From contig SRSI01000020.1 of the NCBI GenBank assembly GCA_005656395.1, forward strand, positions 682,001 through 746,000: a stretch of 64,000 nt of DNA, written 5' to 3'. The notes under the pieces are model-generated. The model ran no database searches, was not told the DNA's origin, and saw only the letters and a program-made list of their open reading frames with translations. Numbering within the stretch: the stretch's first letter is position 1; each line of letters opens with the position of its first letter. The stretch comes from Strongyloides papillosus. Taxonomy: Eukaryota > Nematoda > Chromadorea > Rhabditida > Strongyloididae. This document shows positions 1-11,115 of the stretch, in pieces. Position numbers and translations under genes: made by a program.

Positions 1-327
1 TAAAATATAAAACGATAGATTTGTCAATAAATCTTTGCTTTTATCCATATAATATTATCAAAGAAAAAAATTTTTCTGGTTATTGCAAATAAAATCATAA
101 GAAATCGTATAAAAAAATATTACTTAATAAATTTGATACTTTTTAGATTGAAAAAACAAGAAAAATTATAAAAAATACAACAAAATAGAAACAAAATTAG
201 GGCTGATTAAAAAATTGTAAGTTCACGACATACAAATTAAATTCTTCATAGGAGACGTAACATTTTTATTTGATTCGCTGCTTTTCATAGACACTGTTCC
301 ACTTTTAAATTGAGTCGCGACGGGCGG

Positions 328-729
328 CTAAATATTTTTTACCAAAATTTTCATACTTGTGAACATTAGAGAAGCAATTTTATAAATTTCGTGTAAATTT
401 TTTCTCATTAGTAGTTTTTTTTGTGTTTGTTGTTTGGTATTTGATAAATGTAAAACTAAAATGTCATTCTTCTCTATTTTCTTTGGGTGATATATAATAG
501 TTGAATTGTAAATATAATTTGGGAGCTGGTTCAGAATAAGGGCGACCATTGTCGAACTTAATCCAATTAAGGTGTTGTTGGCCGCGGTGAAATTCGGTTT
601 CACATTTTACAGAATCCAATGGCCAAACTACAAAATATGTTTATCTATTGCTAATCATATTTAGAAATACCTTTTATTCCAAACTTTAGCCTTAGAATTG
701 TCAAAACACGTAGATATTTATTATTGTTA
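328..729 (-). pseudogene. unrecognised gene or gene remnant, frame-broken
   Basis: I do not recognise this product. On the minus strand a possible short exon at 729-671 (acceptor CTACAG, donor AG|GTATTT) joins in frame to an exon starting at 627 (acceptor TTTTGTAG). That exon reads through W-, P-, C- and H-containing codons (for example WPLDSVKCETEFHRG) unlike random AT-rich DNA. The frame meets a stop just after the A4 run at 480-477. A second open frame then continues to a stop at 328-330. Removing one base in the A4 run would fuse the two frames into one ORF. A GC-richer stretch at 327-231 could be a further exon. Either this is a real gene with a one-base consensus error or a decaying pseudogene. 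No start codon was identified with confidence. Confidence 0.35.
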
Positions 730-769
730 CTGTAGATTAAAGTATATTCATTTTCTTATATCTAAAATA

Positions 770-1396
770 AATATCGAAATTATTTAAAATCCATTTGTAT
801 AATAATTCTTTTTACCTAAATTTTTTCTAAACTTAAAAGTTGTAGTTTTTGATTATTCAATTTTAAAAGAACTATTAAAATATTAACAGAAATATTCAAT
901 TAATACAAGAATACTTAATATTATTGTATTAAACATGTATGAATTGGGTATTGTAAAATTTTTTACAATAAATCTTTTTTCTCATTTGAAGATTATTATT
1001 TTATTAATTACTAAACTTTTATTAAATTCTTTTCGATCCATAATTATTTTGATATTTAAACATGATTTTCCAAAGTTTTTTTTTCCATAATTTAAAATAT
1101 TGAATCATTATGTGATTCATATTAAAATAAACTTAAACTAATTGTCCTACGATTAATGTTCTATATAGAAAACGTAAAGAAAACAAAACTTGACACTTAA
1201 AATAGAAAATTATTTATTCAGAAAAAAAATATTTTAGACACTAAAACTTTTCTATATATGCAAACAAATCATCCTCGTACTTTTGATAATTTAAGATTGA
1301 CACTGATATAAAATTTTGATATTTTTCTTGTTTGTTGTGTTGGAATAATGTTCTTACATCGAGTTGTATTTTAACTTTATATTTTTATATTAAATA
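770..1396. other. intergenic, upstream of ARP11
   Basis: About 630 bases of A/T-rich DNA with no ORF I can support. It contains long A and T runs typical of the spacer in this window. It must hold the promoter of the plus-strand actin-related gene starting at 1397, but I see no distinct core element. Confidence 0.5.
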
Positions 1397-2648
1397 ATGA
1401 CTTCAGAAAGCCCTGTAACAAACTCAATTCCATACCAAGATGTTTCACGAAGATCTAGTAATTTGTCTACATTATCAAGTGGATCAAGGGCATTATCAAG
1501 AGTTGATCAAATTTTGAAAGAAGCTCCGTCAACATCCGTGAAAAGTGCTATTGTTTTGGAATTTGGCAATAAATTGACAAAGTAAATTTAACTAATTAAA
1601 TTTCATATTCATTTTTAGAGTTGGGATGGCAGGAGAATTTAAACCACGCCGAATTATAAGATCAGAAGTCACGTTACCGAACGAAACTGAGCCAACAGTT
1701 GTCTTTAGTAATGACTACTCAGATGAAGAACAAAAAAAAGTTTTGACTGCTTTTATAAGAAAAATAGCATTCAATGTTTTGATCTTACCTTTTAAGGATC
1801 GAAATTTTGTTATCGTCCTCAAAATACTTGAAAACGATCGACTTCAACATATTACAACGGATATTCTTAAAAATAACAAAAGTTTTAATGCTCAAGAAGT
1901 TAAATTTATATCATCACAAGTTGCAGCTACAATAGGATCATATTGTACAGAAATTGGCTTAGTTGTTGATATTGGATATGAATTTGCTTCCATTTTTCCT
2001 GTCATACATAATAGTGTTCTTTTTCATGAAGGTGAAATTTCTTTATCATGCTCTAAGAAATTAGAAGAGAATGTTAGAGAATTACTTGTAAAATATGGTA
2101 GCGTTCGAATGCATGATACGAAAGAAGTAAAAAATGTTGATGAAGAGATTTTATCTGTTCTAGATAAAACCAAAACATATGAAGATATCTGTAATAAATA
2201 TTTGTTTGTCACAACACTAGAAAGGTCAAGAAAACTTGATAAATATGAAGAATTGGAGCCAAAACCAAAAGGTTTTGAAATTATATTAAAAAATTTTACA
2301 TTAGTTGTGCCAGGTTGTTTAAGAGAATTAGCAGCAGAAGTATTATTTACAACAACTGAAGATTCTCTGTCTATACCAGAAGCTATACTAGACGTAATAA
2401 ATAATTGCCCTATTGATTTTAGAAAACAATTATTTGAAAGGTTAATTATTTGTGGAGGGGTATCAGAGTTACCAGGATTTTTAGGGAGAGTAAGAACTGA
2501 ATTATTAGATGCTATTACTTCTTCTGAATACGCTAAATTATCAAAATTAAATATTCCAAAGTTTATTCAATATCAAAATTCAAGAACATCTTTTGGTTTA
2601 GTAATAAACTGGATAGGTGCATCACTTTATGCATCTTCAGCTTTTTAA
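1397..2648 (+). CDS. arp-11: actin-related protein 10/11, dynactin pointed-end subunit
   Basis: Two exons, 1397-1581 and 1619-2648, separated by a 37-nt GT/AG intron, give a 404-residue protein, close to vertebrate ACTR10 (about 417). The exon junction creates the family motif: an actin-fold strand (AIVLEFGNKLTK) followed directly by VGMAGEFKPRRIIRSEV, matching the ACTR10 pattern FTKCGFAGE..PR.IIPSE. Further landmarks are a DIGYEF segment with a following FPV, and a C-terminal CGGVSELPGFLGR segment equivalent to the actin phosphate-2 loop and following helix. Known role of the family: ARP11/ACTR10 caps the pointed end of the dynactin mini-filament with p62, p25 and p27 and supports dynein cargo transport. 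The N-terminal ~45 residues are Ser/Thr-rich and low in similarity to actin. The gene converges with the prolyl oligopeptidase gene, leaving only 62 bases between their stop codons. Confidence 0.85.
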
Positions 2649-2710
2649 AAATTATATCATATTTTTTAATGGTAAATATAGTTTTACTTATAAATAAATA
2701 ATTATTGATT

Positions 2711-4919
2711 TTACTTATTTTTCCATTCAAGTGACAAAACTTTTTGAACGAAACAGTAAATATCAATAAGTTCATCAAGGCATTTAACAGTCGGCTTTCC
2801 TTGTCCGTGACCAGCTGCAACTTCAATCCTTATGAGGACTGGATTTGTTTGATATTCACGTGCTCCTTGAAGGGTATGGTAAAGTTCTGCAATGTACTTT
2901 AATGAATGTAACGGCACAACACGATCGTCATGATCTGCAGTCATTAGAAGTGTTGCTGGCCATTGAAGTTTATCTTTAGGAAGTTTTAGATTATGCAACG
3001 GTGAATACTTATAAATATATTCAAATTCTTCTTTGACGTCTGAAGAACCATATTCTGGGATCCAAGCGCCACCAATAGTAAATTTTTGATAACGTAGCAT
3101 ATCTAATACACCAACTCTATTTATAACAACACCAAAAAGATCAGGTCTTTGTTGTGAACAAACTCCTACAAGTAAACCACCATTTGAACCACCTTGAATG
3201 ATAAGTCTATCAGGACAGGTGTAATTTTTATTTATCAGAAATTCACTTGCAGCAATGAAATCATCAAAACAATTTTGTTTGTTAAATTTCATTCCTTGTT
3301 CATGCCACGTTTCACCATATTCGCTTCCTCCACGGATATTAGCGATAGCTACAATACCACCAAAATTTTCCATAAATAGAATACGAGATACAGAAAAGTG
3401 TGGAGTGTTAGCTACATTAAATCCACCATAACCAATTAGCATTGTTGGATTCTGGCTATTCATTTCAATCCCCTTTTTGTGCATTATAAACATAGGTATT
3501 TTAGTTCCATCTTTACTACTGTAAAACAATTGATGTGATTCGAATTTTTTCATATCATATCCTTTTATTTCTACATCACGAATAATTTTTATATCCAAAG
3601 AATTATCACTACTATTTTTAAAATCACCATGATAGATTACAGTTGGAGAAAGGAGTGATTCAAAAGCAATAAAAAATTCAGTCTCTTTTGGACGACAACG
3701 GATACTTGAAATCGTACCAATTGGGAGTGAAATTTTATGTAAGAGAGTTCCAGAATTTAAATCATGAACATAAAGAGTTGATTTAACATCCTCAAGATAA
3801 CCAACAAAAATTTTGTCTTTGGCTACTGGTGTAATCCAGTCAAGTTTTTTATTTTTATCTTCCCCAATTAATGTTATCCATTTTGAAGGCCCCTCGTCAG
3901 CTGTTGTGAATTCTACTTTAATAAGTTTGAACATTGGAGCATTGTGATTTGTATGAACCCAAGCGATATTATCCTGTATGTATACAACATCATATCTAGC
4001 ATCATTTTTAGTAAACAATGGTTTAAGGTCTATTCTGCCAGTAATTTTAAAATTATTTTGACTAAGATCATAGTAATATAATTTATTGGTTGGATCACAT
4101 CCACGTGAAGAATCGACAATGAGATAGTTATCTTCACGACCAATACTTCCTGACAACATTATATTAGAATCTGTTCTAAAATCAACTACTAAAATGTCAT
4201 CGTTCTTATCTCCAAGTTTATGATAATAAAGGGAGTGATTTTGATGTTTTGCAGTATTTGTACCTTCAGCAATGCTTTTATGATCAGGATAAGTTGAGTA
4301 GAAAATTCCTTCATTGTTAGGCATCCATGCTAATGAGCTATGTTTGACACCAGTTATACAGTCATCTAACCATTTTTCCATCGGATTGAAGAAACTTAAG
4401 AGTTACCCAATCACTTCCTTTTTCTGATAATCCAATAGCAAGTATCGTTCCGTCTTTTGTCCATTTGTACTGGTTGACGGAAGTAGTTCCATCATCAGAT
4501 AAACTATTTGGATCAAAAAATTTCTCAGGTTTCTCATCTAGTGTTTTTTGACGATACAAAATACTAAAATCAAGAAATTTATACCTTTCGATAAATAAAA
4601 CATACCTTTGATTTTGAAGACCTGTATTATGAAAATGATAATAATAATCACCATGCTTTGCATAGCAACCAAATTTTTCAAAATTCCACAATTCAGTTAG
4701 TTTGTTAGTAATTTCTTTACGAACTAAACAACTATTTAAAAAGGGTTCTGTTATTTTATTGCATGCCTCAACAAAATCCTTAGTTTCTTGGGAATCTGGA
4801 TCTTCAAGATAACGGTAAGGATCTTTTACTTTTGTCCCATGATAATCATCAACTACAGTCTCATCTCTTCTAATAATAGGATAGATTGATGACTTCATCT
4901 TGAAAGCGGAAACAGGCAT
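2711..4919 (-). CDS. PREP: prolyl oligopeptidase (S9A), with one-base frame break
   Basis: This is a cytosolic serine peptidase that cleaves after proline in short peptides. The reading frame runs from ATG 4919 to about 4377 and then, shifted by one base, to the stop at 2711. The joined product of about 735 residues matches the family (about 710). The N-terminal part has the YPIIRRDETVVDDYHG.KVKDPYRYLED motif. A seven-bladed propeller region follows, then the alpha/beta-hydrolase domain with the nucleophile in GGSNGG (about residue 575), the acid in DHDDRVVP and the histidine in AGHGQGKPT, so the full Ser-Asp-His triad is present. The frame change falls at an A5 run (4377-4373). Dropping one A gives uninterrupted alignment through DGK-WLDD-CITGVKHSSLAW. 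There is no plausible intron here, because the flanking residues on both sides align to the family. A consensus error is more likely than a real pseudogene, since everything else is intact. The alternative start at residue 8 (MKSSIYP) is also possible. Confidence 0.9.
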
Positions 4920-5264
4920 GTTATTGACTAAAAAGATTAATTAAAAATTTTCTTATTTAAATTAGAAGTTATAATTATATTGTTGGAAAAACAAAAATAG
5001 TTAAACAGGTTGTTTGTTTGATATCACGTTACAACAGAATATTTAAAACAAAAAAAATTATGCTGTAATCGGATATATTGTAATTTTATGTCATTAACTA
5101 GACAACATCTTTCCAAATATCAAATTAAATTATTATAATAGATTTTTCTAGATTAAAAAGAAATGACTATTTAAAGTTTTATTGAAGGCTACAATAAGAA
5201 CAATCAATGAACAAAATAAATATATATACGCAATAACATAATATGTACAATTTTAAAAAGAGAG
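4920..5264. other. intergenic between THOC3-like and prolyl oligopeptidase genes
   Basis: About 345 bases between two minus-strand genes. No ORF or RNA gene seen. The distance is longer than usual for nematode operon spacing, so I would not call an operon. Confidence 0.5.
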
Positions 5265-6415
5265 TCAAACAAATGGGCCAAGTATTATTGCTTGCTCATA
5301 TTGCGTATTCCTTTCTTTACGTATCGGAGAATTCTTTGATCTGTCACAATCTTTATACACCAAATAAGGGTATAATGGATTGAATTCTAAAAACCGACAT
5401 TTACTTCCGAGATTGTCAATTCTATATATTTCAGTAAAATGTTTTGTTTCCAAAATAACAATGTAATCGTCATCACCACCAATAGCTAAAAATTTACCAC
5501 AAGCAGAGAATGACAAGTGACGAACAGTATTTCTCATTCCATCATATTGTGTTAGTACTGTTTCTTGATCAATCATATATACTTGTACTTGAGCAAAATT
5601 ATTTCCTAATGCCATTAATGTTTGATCTCTGTTAAGTGCAATAACTCTATATCCTCTTTTCTGTGTACCTATTTCAAAGCTTTGATATTGCTCTAAAGTA
5701 TCTCCGTCATATATTATAACAGTTCCACGGTGAGATGGGCCAATGATGTCATTGTTCTCTCCATATAACGCAATATCATTAATTTCATTTTGAGAAATCT
5801 TTGTTGTGACTTTGAAATCATCACTAATTTGTTGTAATTTCCAAAGTCTCTCATAGTTTGTTATGCAATATAATGTTGAGTCTGTAACACTCTTTCCTTT
5901 AAAACATATGGAGTTTAAAGTTTGTGAAGCGAGTTCATTATTACACCAATCACCAATTTTAACACCATTATAGGGATTCCAAAACCTTAAAACATGATCA
6001 TTTGAAGATGTAACACAAAGGTGTGGATGAAAATTATGGAAAACAATATGATTGATTTCATTTTCTGAATCTTTTAAATCAATAGGGTTATCCTCAATGA
6101 ATTTTTCCTTGGCTTCACTAATCGTAACAATTTGAATAGTCATATCGCTCTATAAAATGATCATTGTTTTATTTTCTGAAATAAACTTACAAAGTTTTCA
6201 AAACCTTTTTCAAATTTAACAAATAAAATCTCCCCTGAATTTGTTCCAATAGCCAAAATTTCTCCTGTACTATTCCATGATGCACATCTAACATTGGAAA
6301 CTAAACTCGCTTTTACAGAATGTTTTTTTAGACTAGTTTTCCATTTATTTGAAAGAGTTTTTGTTTCATAGTCATAGTCAAATGTTTCGCTACTAATATA
6401 AATGGGAGCTACCAT
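5265..6415 (-). CDS. thoc-3: WD40 protein, THO complex subunit 3-like
   Basis: Exons 6415-6191 and 6149-5265, joined across a 41-nt intron (GTAAGT...TATAG) in phase 0, give 369 residues. That is close to human THOC3 (about 350). The chain consists of WD40-type blades: an early VRCASWNSTGEILAIGT blade, an HPHLCVTSSNDHVLRFW blade, then VRHLSFSACGKFLAIGGDDD near residue 305. The last blade has FLEFNPLYPYLVYKDCDR, which aligns with the THOC3 end (FTVAWHP..PLLAFACDD). In the family, THOC3/Tex1 is part of the THO/TREX complex coupling transcription with mRNA export in the nucleus. The repeats are divergent, so another WD40 family cannot be excluded. The gene is head-to-head with the PDZ gene at 7397, sharing about 1 kb of upstream DNA. 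Confidence 0.6.
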
Positions 6416-7396
6416 CCTATATTATTTTTAAAATTTTCAATTAAAGTCAAAAGAGAGCAGTAATTTAAAAATACAATTCAATTTGTCAAAAATTGTATAT
6501 AGTCTACCGTTTAAAATAAAAGTTTGAAAAAACAACAATGTTCGTTGATTTACTAACATTAGATGTGCTTTATTTTCCATACAGGATTGATTATTTTTTA
6601 AATTTTGGAATAATGGTTTTTTATTTTAATGAATTATTTATAATTGAGTTGGATGTTTCTTAATTTTATACTATTCTAGAAAAGATTGTAGATATTAACC
6701 ATTAAATTAGAATAAAAGGAAAGAGAGTTTGATAAAAAATTGAAATTTGAAAATTGATATTGAACAGAAAAAACTAGTTTGATCTCTTGTTGCCGGTGAT
6801 TGCCTTAGTTTGCTAAACTTATCTAATAAAAATTATTTATTTAAAAGTGCATATTTTTAAATTTTTCGAAAAAAATTTAAACTTCTGTTATTTTATTTAG
6901 CTATATTGATTAATTACTTACTTTTTTCTACATAAATTGTAAATCATTTATAAAATAACAAAACACGTCAAAAAATAATATACTGTATGCATTTTTATAT
7001 TTTTTAATCAGATAAATCTATACTGTAAATTTGAACGAAAATTGTTCTATAATTTTTCTAAAAATGAATTATTATAAAAAAATTTTATTTTCCTACGATT
7101 TACCTTTTATCGTAAATACTATCTATAAATTTTATTTACGTCAAACTACTTTAATGGGATTTGTTTTTTCAAAAGTACATTTTTTTTCGATTAGATTTTT
7201 TGTTAAAAATTTGATGTATATAAATATTTTTATAATTTAATAACCAAATTTTCACCCAAAAATTTGAGCAAAAATTCATATTTTTTATAGAATTATTTAA
7301 AAATTTAAAATTAAGATAATTAAAAAAGCATAAAAGAGTATTTAAAAAGAAATTTTTTTAAGATATTTGTATCATTTTAGTAACAATCAAATATCT
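6416..7396. other. divergent intergenic region, THOC3-like / PDZ genes
   Basis: About 980 bases of A/T-rich DNA between divergent starts. It must hold both promoters. Open stretches here (for example 7031-7240) start at TTG, use only A/T-rich codons and are not supported. A TTTTAG acceptor-like site at 7375-7380, 16 bases before the PDZ start codon, could be a trans-splice or 5'UTR splice site. Confidence 0.45.
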
Positions 7397-8269
7397 ATGG
7401 CTGTTCCGAACAATAATGGAGAACAAGTTAAAGATGCCTGTGCACCTGTAACTCAACTTGTTATATCTATTCCAATGGAAGAAGGCGATCCACTTGGAGC
7501 TACACCAAATGAAAGATTAGTAGTTGTTAAAATTCAATCTGGTACATTAGCTGAAGGAAATCTACAAATTGGAGATCAAATTATTGCTTTGAATGGAACA
7601 AAGTTAAAAGATCATAACCATTTTTATCAATTGTTACGCTTTGCCCCACCAATGGCTAATATCACTGTTATCAGAGATGATAAGAAAGCTCAAGATATGT
7701 TGTCTAAAATAACCATACCACATGAAAGAGAACGTAACATTATGAGAAGAGATGGGTATATCTATCAATTAGCTGTTTTGACTATAGAAAAAGGAAGAAA
7801 ACTCGGTCTAGGAATTCGTCATTTTCAAAATCGTGTATTAGTTTCAAAAACTGAACCAAACTCTATTGCCTCTGATCATCTTAAAATTGGAGATCATATT
7901 TGTGATGTTGATGGAATGCCTGTCACTGATAAGGATGTCTGCAGAAAACTTCTCATTACTCAATTACAAGAAAATAAAAAAGTTTCATTAGTTGTTGAAA
8001 GACCAGATTGTACTGAGGCAAAAGAATGGGCAAGAAAAGCTTTAGAAACTCCAGTCCTTGAACCACCTTCTGTTAGAATGAATGATGATGTTAAAGATAT
8101 TGCTTCAAGGGAACGTGCAAGAATAAAAAGTTACACCCCTCCAGAAAAAAAGCTATTAACACGTGTACCAAGTACAAATGCAAGAAATGTATGTTTTGAT
8201 GAAAGTGTTATTGAACATAAAATTGTTTCTGACAATGAAGGAAGACAACTTCGACGTGTCCGGAAATAA
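7397..8269 (+). CDS. two-PDZ-domain protein
   Basis: Single-exon ORF of 290 residues. I chose the ATG at 7397 because the upstream in-frame extension begins with TTG and crosses a splice-acceptor-like TATCATTTTAG ending at 7380. PDZ1 spans about residues 18-98. Its carboxylate-binding loop is PLGA and it continues with ERLVVVKIQSGTLAEGNLQIGDQIIALNG. PDZ2 spans about 120-205: KLGLGIRH loop, VLVSKTEPNSIASDHLKIGDHICDVDG and a final SLVVERPD strand. The last ~85 residues are charged and lack a domain I recognise. There is no signal peptide or membrane segment, so it is probably a cytoplasmic scaffold. Such two-PDZ proteins occur as nematode-expanded families; I cannot name the member. Confidence 0.8.
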   Translation: MAVPNNNGEQVKDACAPVTQLVISIPMEEGDPLGATPNERLVVVKIQSGTLAEGNLQIGDQIIALNGTKLKDHNHFYQLLRFAPPMANITVIRDDKKAQDMLSKITIPHERERNIMRRDGYIYQLAVLTIEKGRKLGLGIRHFQNRVLVSKTEPNSIASDHLKIGDHICDVDGMPVTDKDVCRKLLITQLQENKKVSLVVERPDCTEAKEWARKALETPVLEPPSVRMNDDVKDIASRERARIKSYTPPEKKLLTRVPSTNARNVCFDESVIEHKIVSDNEGRQLRRVRK

Positions 8270-9472
8270 TTTTTTCTTCCTCCCAGACAACATGAGGCTT
8301 ATAGTATAATATTTATTTTTAAAAATAAAAACAAAAATTTTTTGATCCAAACTTAATTAGTGATAGAAAAAATTAATAAAATGCATAAAATAGTAAGATA
8401 TGCTTTTTTTGGTAACGATAAAAATATATTTTATTGTTTTTTATTTTTCTATGATTTTTATTAATATGTAACATTTAAATGTGTAAATATTTAATATATT
8501 AAAAAGAAATATAAATGAGATCAATAAAAAATTTTAATTTCATTAATAAATAACTTTTTTCTAGTAAACCATTTTTTAGTCTAAGGTTAATACAAATTTT
8601 TATTAGATAATAAACTTTAAAGATTATTAAGTATAAAAACGAAATTCTTATAAATGTTTTAGAGAAATAATTTTATATCAAGTCAATGTGTTTAGAGTGA
8701 GAATAAAATTGGTAAAGCATAAAAAAATGCTACCGTAATTTTAAGACATTTCAGTGATTATCTTAAAAGTGTAATTTATATTATTCTTAAAAAGTTGTAT
8801 ATTATCTCAAAAGTGACTTTTGTATTTAAATTTATAAATAGAAAGAAAGTTACTAAACTATACATAAGGTTTCTTTAATATATTATTAATTATTAAAAAT
8901 ATAAAACATGTTTTTAGAAGCTATGATAAAATACTTGTAAAGTTTAAAATTATTCAAAGTACCCATATAGTAAAAAAATTTATAGAGGTTAAATGGAACA
9001 TATTTATAGTCAATATATTTCTTTTATAATAAATTATGTTAGCTGTAAAAACAAAGTACTGATAAAATTGTTACAATAAAAAGTCAATTACAATAAGTAT
9101 CCCATTAAGTTGGTGTTTAATACAATTATCTTATACAAGTATCTTCTTCAAAATTATATGTTTTGCTTATTGAGCACTCGTAGATAATGTAAATAAAAAT
9201 TACACGAAAAATTTGTTATTGAACAAATTATTTGTTAAATTAATTAACGCTCTCTTTAACACTGTATTACATATTCCCATAAATCGTGGGACTTCTTTTG
9301 ATTACCTTCTAGATAACATTTTTTTAAAAAGCACTTCTCTATAAGATATAATTTTCTACAAATAATTATTATAATAACTAATATTTCATCATTCACGATT
9401 TTATCGTTTTCTTTGAAATAAAGAAAGGTAATTTATTAGTGTTAAAATATTACAATAATTCATTTTACTAAA
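8270..9472. other. intergenic
   Basis: About 1.2 kb of A/T-rich DNA between the PDZ gene and the Cys-rich secreted protein gene, both on the plus strand. An AATAAA-type signal follows the PDZ stop by roughly 100 bases. No ORF or RNA gene supported. Confidence 0.45.
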
Positions 9473-10973
9473 ATGATTTATCAAAATTTATTAATTATTT
9501 TGACATTTTATTTTTTTGGTGTTAATGTAAGTTAATATCCACAATATATTTCTTTATTATTTGTTTTTTATGTAGGCGAGTACGAACGATGACTGCAGAT
9601 TTGCTTGTATTCAACGATGTCAAAGTAAATGCTTTATAAGAGCAACGATACCAACAATTTGTCTTAATACTTGTCCAACTGCATGTGCTTCAGCATGTAC
9701 AAGTTATTTATACGTTAATAGTGGACATATTGGTTACCTAAGACCATCAATAATTTCACAAACTACAACATCACCTCCCTTATTACCGATGCTGGATAGT
9801 AGTATATTTAAATCATTTGTTCAAAAATATCATGAAGTAAAAAATTATTTGAGTCATGCAACATCTCATGTTGTTTCAGAAGTAATAAATCAAAATATTA
9901 CAGCTAATGTTTGTCACAGTGAATGCCTAACAACCTGTGAAAAACAATGTGATCCAGATAATGAAGATAACAGTAATGTATGTGAAAAATTATGCAAACC
10001 ATTTTGTAAAGTAAGATGTGGGATACTATCACGAGAATTTGATTTATTTTCAAACTCTGCTTGTTCTTCAGCTTGTGCACCACATTGTAACACAGTATGC
10101 ATTATCAAACAAGGTTTAAAACAATTATTTGATGCATCAGATGTGCCAACTATAAAAGAGTACGTTAATGAGGTATCAGACCGTTTAGATCCGAACGTTA
10201 ACTATGTTAAAGGAGAAATGACAATGACTAAACCAAAAGAAATTGTAGAAAATATTAAAATATGTGTTAATCAGTGTGTCAATAGATGCGCTAGAGGAAT
10301 AAGTGATCAAAGTAAGCCTTTTGAAAAGCAAATTTCGGCATGCCATTCTCCATGTGAAAATGTTTGTCATAATAAAAAAAATATTGAAGGGAAAAAAACG
10401 TGTGATATTCTAAAATGTAATCAAAATTGTATGTACCAATGTTACGGCTTGAAGAATAAAAATATAAATTGTAGAAATATTTGTGAGAGAACATGTGAAT
10501 CGTTATGTGTGGCTCCAGATGTTCAAAGTGTTTCATCTCATAGGCAAATGATGTTAAAAGTTGATACTTTATATAAATTAGACATAATGAAAAATGATTG
10601 TTTTGCAAGCTGTTCTAATTATTCACCAAGAATAGCAACGCCTAATGAAGCTATTTCATGGACGGATATTTGTCAAAAATCTTGTACATCACTTGACTAC
10701 GAAAGAAAAAGAATTATGAATACTTGTTCTATGGGATGTCAAGGACAATGTAAAGAAAGCTGTTTATATTCTGATAAAGGATATGCTCAATGTGATCCTA
10801 TTTGTAAAGTATCATGTGACGGCGAATGTGGCAATAAAGCTTCAAAATATAAAGAATGTGAACCAAATTGTTTGACAACCTGTAATAAAAATTGTAAAAA
10901 TAGAATGTCTGATTTTAAGTGTAGCATTAGTTGCTATGCTTTGTGTAGAAATGAAGCTTGTTCAAGGAGATAG
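9473..10973 (+). CDS. secreted cysteine-rich repeat protein
   Basis: Exons 9473-9526 and 9576-10973, joined by a 49-nt intron (GTAAGT...TATGTAG), give 483 residues. Exon 1 alone encodes a classic signal peptide (MIYQNLLIILTFYFFGVN), and the first mature Cys follows within a few codons. The mature chain is full of Cys spaced mainly as C-x3-C-x3-C, for example CRFACIQRCQSKC and CLNTCPTACASAC. Similar clusters recur about every 40-60 residues to the C-terminus, separated by less Cys-rich linkers of which the longest is about residues 75-120. There is no transmembrane segment after the signal and no catalytic motif. It is therefore likely extracellular and heavily disulphide-bonded. I do not recognise a named family; the periodic pattern suggests tandem copies of a small helical Cys module. 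Confidence 0.75.
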
Positions 10974-11115
10974 TATAAAAATGTTTTCTACTTCTAAATA
11001 TTAAAATTTTTTATTGCAGTAATAATAATATTTTTTTCAATAAAATATTTGTTTATGAGTTAAAATATATTTATTAACAATATAATAGAAAAATCTAATT
11101 TGTTTCCCATAAATT

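Noticed and set aside
4362..4410. 41-nt intron explaining the prolyl oligopeptidase frame change
   Set aside because: A GTAACT...GTTAG intron exists but leads to an immediate stop and would remove residues conserved in the family.
7031..7240. 69-codon plus-strand ORF starting at TTG
   Set aside because: Phe/Ile/Tyr/Lys-only composition, typical of chance ORFs in A/T-rich DNA.
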